A stretch of DNA of 64,000 nt from RYN-230 sp036509255 (GTDB lineage Bacteria > Actinomycetota > Actinomycetes > Streptosporangiales > Streptosporangiaceae): assembly GCA_036509255.1 (NCBI GenBank), contig DATCFY010000046.1, forward strand, positions 17,795 to 81,794, read 5' to 3'. The notes beneath the pieces are model-generated. The model made no database searches, was not told the origin of the DNA, and worked only from the letters and a program-made list of their open reading frames with translations. Positions within the stretch are counted from its first letter, which is position 1, and every line of letters starts with the position of its first letter. Made by a program: the position numbers and the translations under genes. Shown piece after piece: positions 44,281-52,873 of the stretch.

Positions 44281-45228
44281 TCAACCAGGGGCGGCTGCGG
44301 CCGGGTTCAGGATGAAGTGGTCCTGCCAAATCTGCCGGAGCACGGCCTCGGGGGTGAGCTCCACGGTCTCGTCGAGGAAGATGCGCCCGGACAGCGCCAC
44401 CACCATCGCGTCGAACACGGTGTCCGGGTACTTCTCGTCGTCCTCGCCGGTGATCCCGCGCAGCTCAACGAGCTGGCCCGCGATCAGGGTGGTGTCGATG
44501 GCTCCGCGCACGCTGCTGCCCTGGCGGACGTCCTGGTGCTCGCGGGTGGCGCGGGTCACCGCGACCGCGTCGGCGACCAGCCGGGTGTACAGCCCGGCGG
44601 GCAGGTCCGGCAGCGGGGCCCGGAGCGCGACGATGCCGCGCTCCGACTCGGCGTCCTGGTAGGTGATGGCCAGCCGGCACAGCCGGTCGTGCACCGAGGT
44701 GGACAGCCGGGTGGTGCCCACGTTGTCGTACGGGTTCATCGACGCGATGACCCGGAACGTGGGCTTGGCCGTGACCGTGCCCGCCCGGGGCACCGCCACC
44801 TGACGCTCGGCCATGGCGGTGAGCAGCGTGTTCAGGGTGTCCTCGGGAGCCCGGTTGAACTCCTCGATGTACAGGAACCCGCCTTCGCGCATGGCCTCCA
44901 GCAGCGGCCCGTCCACGAAGTTGTCCTCGCTGTAGTCCTCGCGCAGCACCCGGGCCGGGTTGTGGTGCCCAATCAGCCTGGCCGGGGTGAGGTCCGCGTT
45001 GCCCTCGACGAACACGAACGGGATGCCCCACTCGGCCGTGATCGCGCGGAGCAGCGTGCTCTTGCTGGTACCGGGCGGACCCTCCAGGATGATGTCCCGG
45101 CCGGCGGCGACGGCCGCGAGCGTGAGGGTCAGCTCACGCTCGCGGCCCACCAGGCGCTCCGCCACCCGCAGGTAGGTCCGCGCCAGGTCCGCGGTGGATG
45201 TTTCCGCGGTGCTTGTTTCCTCTGTCAC
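44281..45228 (-). CDS. MoxR-family AAA+ ATPase
   Basis: 315 residues. Walker A GPPGTSKS at 50-57, Walker B FLYIEEF near 118-124, sensor 1 region VIASMNPYDNVGTTRLSTSVHDR and a lid domain with the MoxR-type helix are visible. Start GTG 45228 has GAGGAAAA directly ahead. With the VWA protein it forms the usual MoxR/VWA pair that remodels or activates a target enzyme by ATP hydrolysis. The target here is unknown; candidates are the redox enzymes of the same operon. Confidence 0.92.
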   Translation of the reverse strand: MTEETSTAETSTADLARTYLRVAERLVGRERELTLTLAAVAAGRDIILEGPPGTSKSTLLRAITAEWGIPFVFVEGNADLTPARLIGHHNPARVLREDYSEDNFVDGPLLEAMREGGFLYIEEFNRAPEDTLNTLLTAMAERQVAVPRAGTVTAKPTFRVIASMNPYDNVGTTRLSTSVHDRLCRLAITYQDAESERGIVALRAPLPDLPAGLYTRLVADAVAVTRATREHQDVRQGSSVRGAIDTTLIAGQLVELRGITGEDDEKYPDTVFDAMVVALSGRIFLDETVELTPEAVLRQIWQDHFILNPAAAAPG

Positions 45229-45268
45229 TTTTCCTCAGTGGGTTGATGAGCTGCCCGTGGGCGAGCTG

Positions 45269-46105
45269 TCACTTGATGAGCGATCCGGCGTCGATGGGCA
45301 GCGTCACCCCGGTGACGTAGCGGGACTCGTCCGAGGCCAGCCACAGCACGGCGTTGGAGATGTCGACCGGCTCGACCCAGGGGATCGGCAGCGCGTTCAG
45401 CTCCTGGAACCGGCCGCCCAGCACCTCCTTGGTCCGCTGTTCCACTGGCAGGTCCGCGCCGAACAGCTCGTAGGTGGCCGCGTTCTGGATCATGTCGGTG
45501 TTGACGCTGGTCGGGTGCACGCTGTTGACCCGGATCATGTCCGGCGCCAGTTCCAGCGCCAGCGTCCGCATCAGGCCCACGACGCCGTGCTTGGCCGCCG
45601 TGTAGTGCCCGATGTTCGGGATGGCCATGAGCCCCGCGGTCGAGCTGGTCAGGATGATCGACCCGCCGCCGGCCGCGCGCAGGTGCGGGATCGCCGCCTT
45701 GGCCGCGTGCCACACGCCGGTCAGGTTGACGTCGATCATGTCCTGCCAGTGCGTCTCGTCGAGCTCCTCGAGGCTCCCGAAGCTGAAGATGCCGGCGTTC
45801 GCGGACACGATGTCCAGGCGCCCGAGCTGGGCGACGCCGTCGTCGAGCGCCGACTTGACCGCGTCGTAGTCGCGCACGTCGGCCTGGGTGGCCACGATCC
45901 GCCGGTCGAGGGCTTCGACCTCCTTGACCGTGTCGGCCAGGTCGTCCGGGGTCGACATGGCATAGGGCACGCTGCCGATCTGGCCGGTCAGGTCCACGGC
46001 GATGATGTCCGCGCCCTCCTGGGCCAGCCGGATGGCGTGGCTGCGGCCCTGGCCGCGCGCGGCGCCGGTGATGAAGGCGACTTTGCCTGCTACTCGTCCT
46101 GCCAT
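45269..46105 (-). CDS. Mycofactocin-coupled SDR, paralogue A
   Basis: 278 residues, TIGR03971-like. GAARGQGRSHAIRLAQEGADIIAVDL carries the dinucleotide motif with the Gly-Gln-Gly variant. The insertion around EVEALDRRIVATQADVRD is typical of mycofactocin-dependent SDRs, where the nicotinamide cofactor is buried. Catalytic residues are in LTSSTAG and GHYTAAKHG. It ends with VTLPIDAGSLIK. Last of four tandem paralogues on the strand, 40 bp ahead of the MoxR gene. Confidence 0.92.
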   Translation of the reverse strand: MAGRVAGKVAFITGAARGQGRSHAIRLAQEGADIIAVDLTGQIGSVPYAMSTPDDLADTVKEVEALDRRIVATQADVRDYDAVKSALDDGVAQLGRLDIVSANAGIFSFGSLEELDETHWQDMIDVNLTGVWHAAKAAIPHLRAAGGGSIILTSSTAGLMAIPNIGHYTAAKHGVVGLMRTLALELAPDMIRVNSVHPTSVNTDMIQNAATYELFGADLPVEQRTKEVLGGRFQELNALPIPWVEPVDISNAVLWLASDESRYVTGVTLPIDAGSLIK

Positions 46106-46117
46106 GGGGATCTGCTC

Positions 46118-46927
46118 CTATCGGATCGTGTTGCCTGCGTCGACGGTGAACTCCAGGCCGGTGACGTACCGGGCCTCGTCCGAGGCCAGGAACAGCACCG
46201 CGTTGCTGATGTCCCGGGCCTCGACGGCCTCCACCGGGAGGGTGTTCACGAAGATCGGGCCCAGGTTCGGGTCCCGCTCGATCAGCGGGTTCAGGCCGCC
46301 GAGGCCTTCCACCATCGGCGTGTTGACCCCGGTCGGGTGCACCGTGTTGACCCGGATCTTGTGCTGGGCCAGCTCGTTGGCCATGGTGCGGGCGATGCCC
46401 ACCACGCCGTGCTTGGCCGCGACGTACGGGGCCAGGAAAGGCAGCCCTTTGATGCCGGCGGTGGAGCTCGTGCAGATGATCGACCCGCCGCCCGCGGCGA
46501 TCAGGTGCGGCGCGCAGGCCACCATGGTGTTCCACACGCCGGTCAGGTTGGTGTCGAGCGTGTCCTGCCACACCGCCGGGGTCACCTCGTCCCAGGACTG
46601 CACGGTGCAGATGCCCGCGTTCGCGCAGACGATGTCGAGGTGCCCGAGCTGCGCGACCCCGTCGTCCACTGCGGTCTTGAGCGCAGCGGCGTCGCGCACG
46701 TCGGCCTGGGCCACGATGATCCGGCGGTCCAGCGCCTCCACGTCCTTGACCGTCTGGGCCAGGTCGGCCTCGGTGGACATGCCGTAGCCCACCGTGTCGT
46801 AGTCGCGGCAGATGTCCACCGCGATGATGTCGGCGCCTTCCTCGGCGAGCCGGATCGCGTGCGAGCGGCCCTGACCGCGGCCCGCGCCGGTGATGAAGGC
46901 GACCTTGCCTGCTACTCGTCCAGCCAC
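46118..46927 (-). CDS. Mycofactocin-coupled SDR, paralogue B
   Basis: 269 residues from GTG 46927, which has AAAGGAG seven bases ahead; an in-frame start at 46999 lacks one and adds no conserved sequence. Same architecture as paralogue A, with GAGRGQGRSHAIRLAEEG, RRIIVAQADVRD, CTSSTAG and PYVAAKHG. The substrate loop near 190-215 (PMVEGLGGLNPLIERDPN) differs most from the other copies. 12 bp ahead of paralogue A. Substrates of the four may therefore differ. Confidence 0.92.
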   Translation of the reverse strand: MAGRVAGKVAFITGAGRGQGRSHAIRLAEEGADIIAVDICRDYDTVGYGMSTEADLAQTVKDVEALDRRIIVAQADVRDAAALKTAVDDGVAQLGHLDIVCANAGICTVQSWDEVTPAVWQDTLDTNLTGVWNTMVACAPHLIAAGGGSIICTSSTAGIKGLPFLAPYVAAKHGVVGIARTMANELAQHKIRVNTVHPTGVNTPMVEGLGGLNPLIERDPNLGPIFVNTLPVEAVEARDISNAVLFLASDEARYVTGLEFTVDAGNTIR

Positions 46928-46976
46928 TGCTGAGCTCCTTTGCTCGTTACTGTGCCGCTCGAACTGTCCCGCTCGA

Positions 46977-47813
46977 TTACTTGATGACGGCCCCGGCATC
47001 CACCGGCAGCGGGACGCCGGTGATGTAGCGGGCCTCGTCGGACGCCAGGAACAGCACCGCGTTGCTGATGTCGACCGCGTCCACCCAGGGGATGGGCAGC
47101 ACGTTCATGGCCTGCGACGCGGGCTCGAAGTCGGCCCTGGTGGGGTGGTCCAGATCGGGCCGGAACAGCCGGTACGTCGCCTCGTTCTGGATCATCGGGG
47201 TGTCCACCTGGGTGGGGTGGATGCTGTTGACCCGGATCGAGTGCGGCGCCAGCTCCAGGGCCAGCGTGCGCATCAGCCCGACCACCCCGTGCTTGGCCGA
47301 CACGTAGTGCGCGATGTTGGCGTAGGCCTGCAGCCCCGCGGCCGAGCTGGTCAGCACGATCGAACCGCCGCGACCGCCCGCGATCAGGTGCGGGATGGCG
47401 GCCTTGGCCGTGTGCCAGACGCCGGTCAGGTTGACGTCGATCATGTCCTGCCAGGTCTGCTCGGCGAGCTCCTCCGCCGCGCACGGCGAGGAGCCGATCC
47501 CGGCGTTGGCGCTGACGATGTCCAGCCGGCCCAGCTGGGCGACGCCGTCGTCCAGCGCCGCCTGCACTGCGCCGAAGTCCCGGACGTCGGCCTTCGCGGC
47601 GACGATCCGCCGGTCCAGCGCCTCGACCTCCTTGACCGTCTCGGCCAGGTCCTGCTCGGTAGCGCCGGCGTACGGCATCCCCGGCATGTCGGCGCAGACG
47701 TCGACCGCGATGATGTCCGCGCCCTCCTGCGCCAGCCGGATCGCGTGACTGCGGCCCTGGCCGCGGGCCGCCCCGGTGATGAAGGCGACCTTGCCTGCTA
47801 CCCGTCCTGCCAT
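46977..47813 (-). CDS. Mycofactocin-coupled SDR, paralogue C
   Basis: 278 residues with GAARGQGRSHAIRLAQEG, RRIVAAKADVRDFGAV, LTSSAAG and HYVSAKHG. The substrate loop (TYRLFRPDLDHPTRADF) is closest to paralogue A (TYELFGADLPVEQRT). A CAAEE segment near residue 118 is unique to this copy. Start ATG 47813. Between copies B and C lie 49 bp. Confidence 0.92.
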   Translation of the reverse strand: MAGRVAGKVAFITGAARGQGRSHAIRLAQEGADIIAVDVCADMPGMPYAGATEQDLAETVKEVEALDRRIVAAKADVRDFGAVQAALDDGVAQLGRLDIVSANAGIGSSPCAAEELAEQTWQDMIDVNLTGVWHTAKAAIPHLIAGGRGGSIVLTSSAAGLQAYANIAHYVSAKHGVVGLMRTLALELAPHSIRVNSIHPTQVDTPMIQNEATYRLFRPDLDHPTRADFEPASQAMNVLPIPWVDAVDISNAVLFLASDEARYITGVPLPVDAGAVIK

Positions 47814-47823
47814 GTCGTGCGCC

Positions 47824-48645
47824 TCACTTCTTGTTCGTGAAACCGGCGTCCACCGGCACCGTGATGCCGGTGACGTAGCGGCCGTCGTCGGAGACCAGCC
47901 AGAGGATGGCGTTGGAGATGTCCACCGGCTCGACCATGTCCACCGGCAGCGCGTTGGCCATGGCCTGGCCCATGGCCGGATCGGACTCCAGGAACTGCTG
48001 CATCACCTCGTTGACCACCATGGGCGTCCGGACACCGGTCGGGTGCACCGAGTTCACCCGGATGCTGTGCGGGGCCAGGGTGTTGGCGTACGAGCGCATC
48101 AGGCCGACGACACCGTGCTTGGACGCGGTGTAGCCCAGGCCGCCCCGGCTCGCCCCGCCGATGCCGTTGATGCCCGCGGTCGAGCTGGTCAGCACGATCG
48201 CGCCGCCCTGGCCGCGCTCGATCATGGACGGAATGGCCGTCTCGACGGTGTTGAACACGCCGGTCAGGTTGACGTCGATGACGTCCTGCCACGCCTGGTG
48301 GGGCTCCTCACCCAGCGCCATAGGCGCGATCCCGGCGTTGGCCAGCACGATGTCCACCGGGCCGAGTTCGGCCACGCCCGCGTCGAACGCTGCCTTCAGC
48401 CCGGCCTCGTCCCGCACGTCGGCCTCGCGGGCCACGATCCGCCGGTCCAGCGCCTCGACCTCCTTGACCGTCTCAGCCAGGTCGTCCGGCGTGGCCATCG
48501 GGTAAGCCACCGAGTCGATCTGCCGGCAGAGGTCCACCGCGATGATGTTGGCGCCCTCCTGGGCGAGCCGGATGGCATGGCTGCGGCCCTGGCCGCGGGC
48601 CGCGCCGGTGATGAAGGCCACTTTGCCCTCGAGCTTTCCTGCCAC
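47824..48645 (-). CDS. Mycofactocin-coupled SDR, paralogue D
   Basis: 273 residues from GTG 48645. GAARGQGRSHAIRLAQEGAN, RRIVAREADVRDEAGL, LTSSTAG and GYTASKHG are present. An extra GIGGASRGG loop precedes the catalytic Tyr. The substrate loop reads QFLESDPAMGQAMAN. It ends in AGFTNKK. First of the four tandem copies, 152 bp after OYE1. Ten bp separate it from copy C. Confidence 0.92.
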   Translation of the reverse strand: MAGKLEGKVAFITGAARGQGRSHAIRLAQEGANIIAVDLCRQIDSVAYPMATPDDLAETVKEVEALDRRIVAREADVRDEAGLKAAFDAGVAELGPVDIVLANAGIAPMALGEEPHQAWQDVIDVNLTGVFNTVETAIPSMIERGQGGAIVLTSSTAGINGIGGASRGGLGYTASKHGVVGLMRSYANTLAPHSIRVNSVHPTGVRTPMVVNEVMQQFLESDPAMGQAMANALPVDMVEPVDISNAILWLVSDDGRYVTGITVPVDAGFTNKK

Positions 48646-48797
48646 TGCTGTCCCTGCCTTTCTGGGGGTTAATCGCTCGGCCGGCTGGTCGCCGGCAGGT
48701 CTTCCGGGACGGCTCCCGGCCTGGGTGGGGCGCGGGCGCCGATGCGGTCCTCGTTGCGGCGCATGAGCCTTGGCCCGGGCCTGCGGCCAGGCGCTGG

Positions 48798-50852
48798 CTA
48801 ACGCGCGGCGGGCTGTCTGCGGGGCGCCGGTACGGCCGGGGGTGGTTCCTCGCGCTCCAGGGCGGCGATGTCCAGCGCCCGGCGGCGGCCTTCCAGCACG
48901 GCCTCCGCCGCGGTCCGCGGGGCCACGCAGTCGCCCGCCCGGGAGACACCTGCGCCGGGCGGCCCCGGGGATTCAGCTGCCGAGTCGTGCAGCGCGGTCT
49001 CGGCCAGCCGGTGGCCGCAGTCGATGACCGCGGCGCAGCCGATCTCCCGCTGCTCCCCGGTCCAGGCGTCTTCCAGTAGTGCCCGGCCCTGGCCGGCCTG
49101 GCGCAGCAGCGACCGCAGCGCCCGGCTCACCCCGGCCCGCTGCAGCCGTGCGTTGGCGTCGGCCAGGTCGCCGGTCAGCGAGAGCAGCGTCCCGGCCACC
49201 GGGTCCGGGGTGACCAGGGTCACGCTGCGCCCGCCCGCGGCCAGCCATTCGGCCATCGCCACCCCGGCCGGGCCGCCGACGGGGTCGTCCACCACCACCG
49301 GGCCGTCCGGCACCGAGGGCAGTCCCCGGGTGAGCACGGTCAGCGGGTCCGCCGCGATCGCGGGGTCCAGCGTGCGGGGACGGGCGGCGGGCCGCGACCC
49401 GGTGACGAGCAGCACCTCGGTGCCGGCGGCCCGGGCTGCGGCCACTCCGTCCGGGCCGATCTCGCTGCCGGTGTCGATGCGCACCCCCAGCCGGCGGCAC
49501 TCGGCGTCGAGCCAGTCCGGCAGCCGGGCCAGCCGTTCCCGGCCCGGGGCGCGGGCCGCGGTGCGCAGCGCCCCGCCGGTCCGTTCGCCGCGCTCGGCGA
49601 GCCGGACCCGGTGGCCCCGCCCGGCCAGCACCCGGGCCGCTTCCAGGCCGGCCGGGCCGCCGCCCACGACGAGCACGTCCCGGGGCCGTGGGTCGCGGCC
49701 CTCCTCGGGCGGGTCCTCGGTCTCGTGGCCGCTGCGCGGGTCACCGACGCAGCTGACCAGGGGATTGCGCGGGTCACGCACCCGGCAGGCCTGGTTGCAG
49801 AGCAGGCAGGGCCGCACCTGTTCCGGGTGGCCCCGCCGCAGCTTGGCCACCAGGCCGGCGTCGGCGATCTGGGCCCGGGTCATCTCCACCAGGTCACAGA
49901 CGCCGCCGTCCAGCGCATCCCGCGCGGCGGGCGGGTCGGCCACGCTGCCCTGCAGCACCACCGGGACCGCGCCGTCCACCACGTCCCGCACCTGGCGGGC
50001 CAGGGTGGCGTTGAACAGGGGGGCGGTGTGCGCGCCGGGCCGGTAGGCGCTGGCCGAATAAGGGCCGCCGCGTACCACCACCAGCAGGTCTAGCCAGCGG
50101 CTGAGCTCGCGGGCCTGCTCCGCGGCCGCCTCCGGGGTCACGCCGGCCCAGGGGGCCAGCTCGTCGCAGGATAGCCGCAGGCCGAGGAGGTGCCCCGGAC
50201 CGATGGTGTCCCGGACCGCGGCCAGCACTTCCCGGGTCAGCCGCAGCCGGTCGGCGCCGTAACCGTCCGCGCGGTGGTTGGTCAGCCCCGAGTGGAACTG
50301 GCGCAGCAGCGCCCCGGGACCGGCGTCGATCTCCACCCCGTCGGCGCCGGCCGCCACCGCCAGCCCGGCCGCGGCGGCGAACCCGGCGGTCAGCGCCGCG
50401 ATCTGCGGCCCGGCCATCTCCATCGGCACCTCACGGGTGACCGGGTCGGGGACGCCGGACGGACCCCACAGCACCGACTGTGAGTAGGCGGACGAACCCT
50501 GCAGCCCGGTGTGGCCCAGGCCGGCCAGGACCAGCGTGCCGTGCGGCTGGCATGCCGCGGCGATCTGCTCCCAGCCTGCCGCGGCGGCCGAGGCCAGCGG
50601 TGCCCGCTCGTACGGCCAGTCCGACGGGTGCACTGAGGCCGTCTCGGTGACGATGAGCCCGGCCCCGCCGGCCGCGCGGCGCTGGTAGTAGGCGACGTGC
50701 CGCGGCGAGAACGCGCGACCCCCGTGCTGGCTGGCTGAGCCGGTGCTGGACTGGCCGAGGTTGGTCTCGTGCGGGCCGAACATGACCCTGGACTGCGCGA
50801 CCCGGCCGGCCAAGGTGACCGGGCCGGTGAGCCGCGCGAATCCCGGGGTCAT
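48798..50852 (-). CDS. Mycofactocin-system FadH/OYE-family oxidoreductase 1
   Basis: 684 residues from ATG 50852, one base after the mftC stop. FMN-barrel segments (LAGRVAQSRVMFGPHETNLG, VTETASVHPSDWPYERAPL, DGVEIDAGPGALLRQFHSG), an iron-sulfur motif CLLCNQACRVRDPRNPLVSC and a C-terminal nucleotide-binding domain with VLVVGGGPAGLEAARVLAG. Fits the TIGR03996 group that adjoins mftC. The C-terminal 30 residues are Pro/Glu/Arg-rich. Function within mycofactocin redox chemistry is inferred from context. Confidence 0.9.
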   Translation of the reverse strand: MTPGFARLTGPVTLAGRVAQSRVMFGPHETNLGQSSTGSASQHGGRAFSPRHVAYYQRRAAGGAGLIVTETASVHPSDWPYERAPLASAAAAGWEQIAAACQPHGTLVLAGLGHTGLQGSSAYSQSVLWGPSGVPDPVTREVPMEMAGPQIAALTAGFAAAAGLAVAAGADGVEIDAGPGALLRQFHSGLTNHRADGYGADRLRLTREVLAAVRDTIGPGHLLGLRLSCDELAPWAGVTPEAAAEQARELSRWLDLLVVVRGGPYSASAYRPGAHTAPLFNATLARQVRDVVDGAVPVVLQGSVADPPAARDALDGGVCDLVEMTRAQIADAGLVAKLRRGHPEQVRPCLLCNQACRVRDPRNPLVSCVGDPRSGHETEDPPEEGRDPRPRDVLVVGGGPAGLEAARVLAGRGHRVRLAERGERTGGALRTAARAPGRERLARLPDWLDAECRRLGVRIDTGSEIGPDGVAAARAAGTEVLLVTGSRPAARPRTLDPAIAADPLTVLTRGLPSVPDGPVVVDDPVGGPAGVAMAEWLAAGGRSVTLVTPDPVAGTLLSLTGDLADANARLQRAGVSRALRSLLRQAGQGRALLEDAWTGEQREIGCAAVIDCGHRLAETALHDSAAESPGPPGAGVSRAGDCVAPRTAAEAVLEGRRRALDIAALEREEPPPAVPAPRRQPAAR

Positions 50853-50853
50853 G

Positions 50854-52119
50854 TCAGCGTGCGCCACCCGCGGCGAAACCGGCCAGCGGGTTGATGTCAC
50901 AGGCCCGGTCCGGCGGCGCTTCGACCGGGCGGCGCCCGATGGTCACCGGGACCGGCCGTGCGGCCTGCCCGCGCCCCGGCTGCCCACGCACCGGGCCGCG
51001 GTGCGAGTGGTCCAGCCCGGGCCGGGGGAGCGCGGTCCGGTCCGCCTCGGCCAGCGCCTGCTCGGCCCCTGCTCGCTCGGCCAGTGCCTGCTCGCCGAAG
51101 CCGCGGACACACTCCGGGTCCGGGCCGTCGAGCGGCAGCCCGGTGAAGAACTTCGCGGCCATGCAGCCACCGCGGCATGAGTCGTAGAACTGGCAGGAGC
51201 CGCAGGCGCCGCCCGCGGAGGGCCCCCGCAGCTCGGCGAACAGGGGCGAGTCCCGCCAGACCGCCTCGAAGCCGCCGCCGGCGCGGACGTTGCCGGCCAG
51301 GAAGTTCTCGTGGATCGCGAACGGGCAGGCGTAGACGTCACCGACCGGGTCGATCAGGCATACCACCCGGCCCGCGCCGCACATGTTCAGGCCCGGCAGC
51401 GCCTCGCCGTAGGCGGCCAGGTGGAAGAATGAGTCACCGGTCAGCACCTGCTCGCCGTGCGCGCACAGCCAGTCGTACAGCTCGCGCTGCTGCGCGGCGG
51501 TGGGATGCAGCTCGTCCCAGACGTCGGCGCCCCGGCCGGACGGCCGGAGCCGGGTCAGCCGCAGCTGGGCGCCGTAGCGGTCGGCCAGCGCCTTGAACTC
51601 ATCCAGCTGCCCGGCATTCTGCCGGGTGACCACCACGGAGATCTTGAAGCCCGTGAAGCCGGCCGCGGCCAGGTGCTCCATGGCCCGGATGGCCATCGCG
51701 TGCGACCCCTGCCCGCGCACCGCGTCGTTGACCTCGGCGGTCGCGCCGTCCAGCGAGATCTGCACGTCCACGTAGTCGCTCGCGGCCAGTTTGCGGGCCA
51801 CGGTCTCGTCGATGCGCACGCCGTTGGTAGAGAACTTCACCCCGACACGGTGGGCGGTGGCGTAGTCCACCAGCTCCCAGAAGTCGGGCCGGACGGTAGG
51901 CTCGCCGCCGCCGATGTTCACGTAGAACACCTGCATGCGTTCGAGGGTGTCGATGACGGCCTTGCATTCGGCGGTGCTCAGCTCGCCCGGGTCGCGGCGG
52001 CCCGAGCTGGACAGGCAGTGGACGCAGGCCAGGTTGCAGGCGTAGGTCAGTTCCCAGGTGAGGCAGATCGGCGCGTCCAGCCCGTGCTCGAACAGCTCCA
52101 CCAGGGTCTCGGTGCTCAC
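50854..52119 (-). CDS. mftC: Mycofactocin radical SAM maturase MftC
   Basis: 421 residues from GTG 52119, overlapping the mftB stop (GTGA). The radical SAM cluster is Cys28, Cys32, Cys35 in CNLACVHC; GGEPTVRPDFWELV and ISLDGATAEVNDAVRG follow. The SPASM domain has CGAGRVVCLIDPVGDVYACPF and CGSCQFYDSCRGGCMAAKFF. MftC oxidatively decarboxylates the C-terminal Tyr of MftA and then cross-links it to Val. The C-terminal 75 residues after DPECVRGFG are a variable tail longer than in typical MftC. Confidence 0.97.
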   Translation of the reverse strand: MSTETLVELFEHGLDAPICLTWELTYACNLACVHCLSSSGRRDPGELSTAECKAVIDTLERMQVFYVNIGGGEPTVRPDFWELVDYATAHRVGVKFSTNGVRIDETVARKLAASDYVDVQISLDGATAEVNDAVRGQGSHAMAIRAMEHLAAAGFTGFKISVVVTRQNAGQLDEFKALADRYGAQLRLTRLRPSGRGADVWDELHPTAAQQRELYDWLCAHGEQVLTGDSFFHLAAYGEALPGLNMCGAGRVVCLIDPVGDVYACPFAIHENFLAGNVRAGGGFEAVWRDSPLFAELRGPSAGGACGSCQFYDSCRGGCMAAKFFTGLPLDGPDPECVRGFGEQALAERAGAEQALAEADRTALPRPGLDHSHRGPVRGQPGRGQAARPVPVTIGRRPVEAPPDRACDINPLAGFAAGGAR

Positions 52120-52466
52120 GCGGCCCCCTGCTGGCTGATCATGCGCTGGGTGATCATGCGTGATTCGGCCAGGGTGGCCAGTCCCCGCTCGTAGGCCGCC
52201 ATGCGGGCCGGCTGGATCCCGGCCGCCTCGCACGCGGCGCGGGCCGAGGGGTGCTCGCCGAGCGACCGCACCACGGCCAGCATGGTGGCGTTCTTCAGGA
52301 AGGACAGCCGCCGGGTACCGAAGTGATACAGCAGCGCGCCGAACGGCTCCGGGCGGATCGCGACTCGCTCATCCAGCCGCCACGGGCGGTCCAGGTCGAA
52401 AGAGCCGGTGGAACTGGCCGGGCCGGCCGCGGTCAGCAGGCCGGCCCGGGCGTGATCAGTAGACAC
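52116..52466 (-). CDS. mftB: Mycofactocin precursor-binding chaperone MftB
   Basis: 116 residues from GTG 52466; start and stop overlap mftA and mftC, giving tight coupling. DRPWRLDERVAIRPEPFGALLYHFGTRRLSFLK-type sequence at 26-60 is the winged-helix RiPP recognition element (PqqD-like) that presents MftA to MftC. The rest is helical (ARMAAYERGLATLAES). The N-terminal 25 residues are not conserved. Confidence 0.93.
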   Translation of the reverse strand: MSTDHARAGLLTAAGPASSTGSFDLDRPWRLDERVAIRPEPFGALLYHFGTRRLSFLKNATMLAVVRSLGEHPSARAACEAAGIQPARMAAYERGLATLAESRMITQRMISQQGAA

Positions 52467-52656
52467 CGCACATGCCGTCGATCGATACCTCTTCGACGAG
52501 CAGTTCCTCGGCGACCAGGCTCTCGTCCGCGGAGCTGGCGGGTTCGGCGGTGCTGTGCTCGACTGCACGGGGTTCGACTGCACGGGGTTCGACTGCACGG
52601 GGTTCGACTGCACGGGGCTCTGCCGGCCTGGTTGCGCTGGCGGTCTGTTCGCTCAT
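52456..52656 (-). CDS. mftA: Mycofactocin precursor peptide MftA
   Basis: 66 residues from ATG 52656, which has GGAGG five bases ahead; an ATG at 52731 in the same frame lies in the operator region. The C-terminus VEEVSIDGMCGVY is the conserved MftA core ending, with the final Val-Tyr that becomes the cofactor. The leader contains the four-fold repeat AVEPR, encoded by four near-identical 15-bp units. It overlaps mftB by 11 bases. A leader repeat of this kind is not part of the known consensus. Confidence 0.96.
   Translation of the reverse strand: MSEQTASATRPAEPRAVEPRAVEPRAVEPRAVEHSTAEPASSADESLVAEELLVEEVSIDGMCGVY
52561..52620 (-). repeat. Four 15-bp tandem repeats in the mftA leader
   Basis: GACTGCACGGGGTTC occurs at 52561, 52576, 52591 and 52606; the fourth has one change. 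They encode AVEPR four times in the minus-strand leader peptide, upstream of the recognition segment near ESLVAEELLVEEV. Confidence 0.92.
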
Positions 52657-52735
52657 GCCTGCCTCCGGATCCGTGGCCCGGCCCGCGCTGGCTGATCCGC
52701 CAGCACCGCCGCTGTCGTCTGCCTTCGCCATATGT

Positions 52736-52771
52736 GGCACTTAGTGCAGACACTAACGGCACTCAGTGCCA
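52736..52771. promoter_or_regulatory. Candidate MftR operators
   Basis: GCACT-T-AGTGC (52737-52747) and GGCACT-C-AGTGCC (52758-52770) are palindromes with one-base centres 22 bp apart, two helical turns, with a further CACTA half-site between. The outer TGGCACT/AGTGCCA also pair. They lie between mftA and mftR, where the long-chain acyl-CoA-responsive MftR repressor is known to act in mycobacteria. Assignment to this MftR is inference. Confidence 0.75.
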
Positions 52772-52779
52772 AAGGTCAA
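52750..52779 (-). promoter_or_regulatory. Candidate mftA operon promoter
   Basis: On the minus strand TTGACC (52779-52774) and TAGTGT (52755-52750) are 18 bases apart. The GGCACT-C-AGTGCC palindrome fills the spacer, and the second palindrome covers the expected start site. This explains how one regulator could shut off the whole operon. It leaves a leader of about 90 bases before the mftA ATG. Confidence 0.55.
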
Positions 52780-52873
52780 GGCGGGACTTCAGACCTTTCC
52801 CATGCCCCGCCGGGTCGTGGCATGCTCCTGTCAAGCCCACGAGCCAGGCGGGACGGAAAGGCGGTGCTGGCCG

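Noticed and set aside
45225..46571. 448-codon minus-strand frame across two SDR genes
   Set aside because: Out-of-frame reading of paralogues A and B; all SDR motifs are in the other frame.
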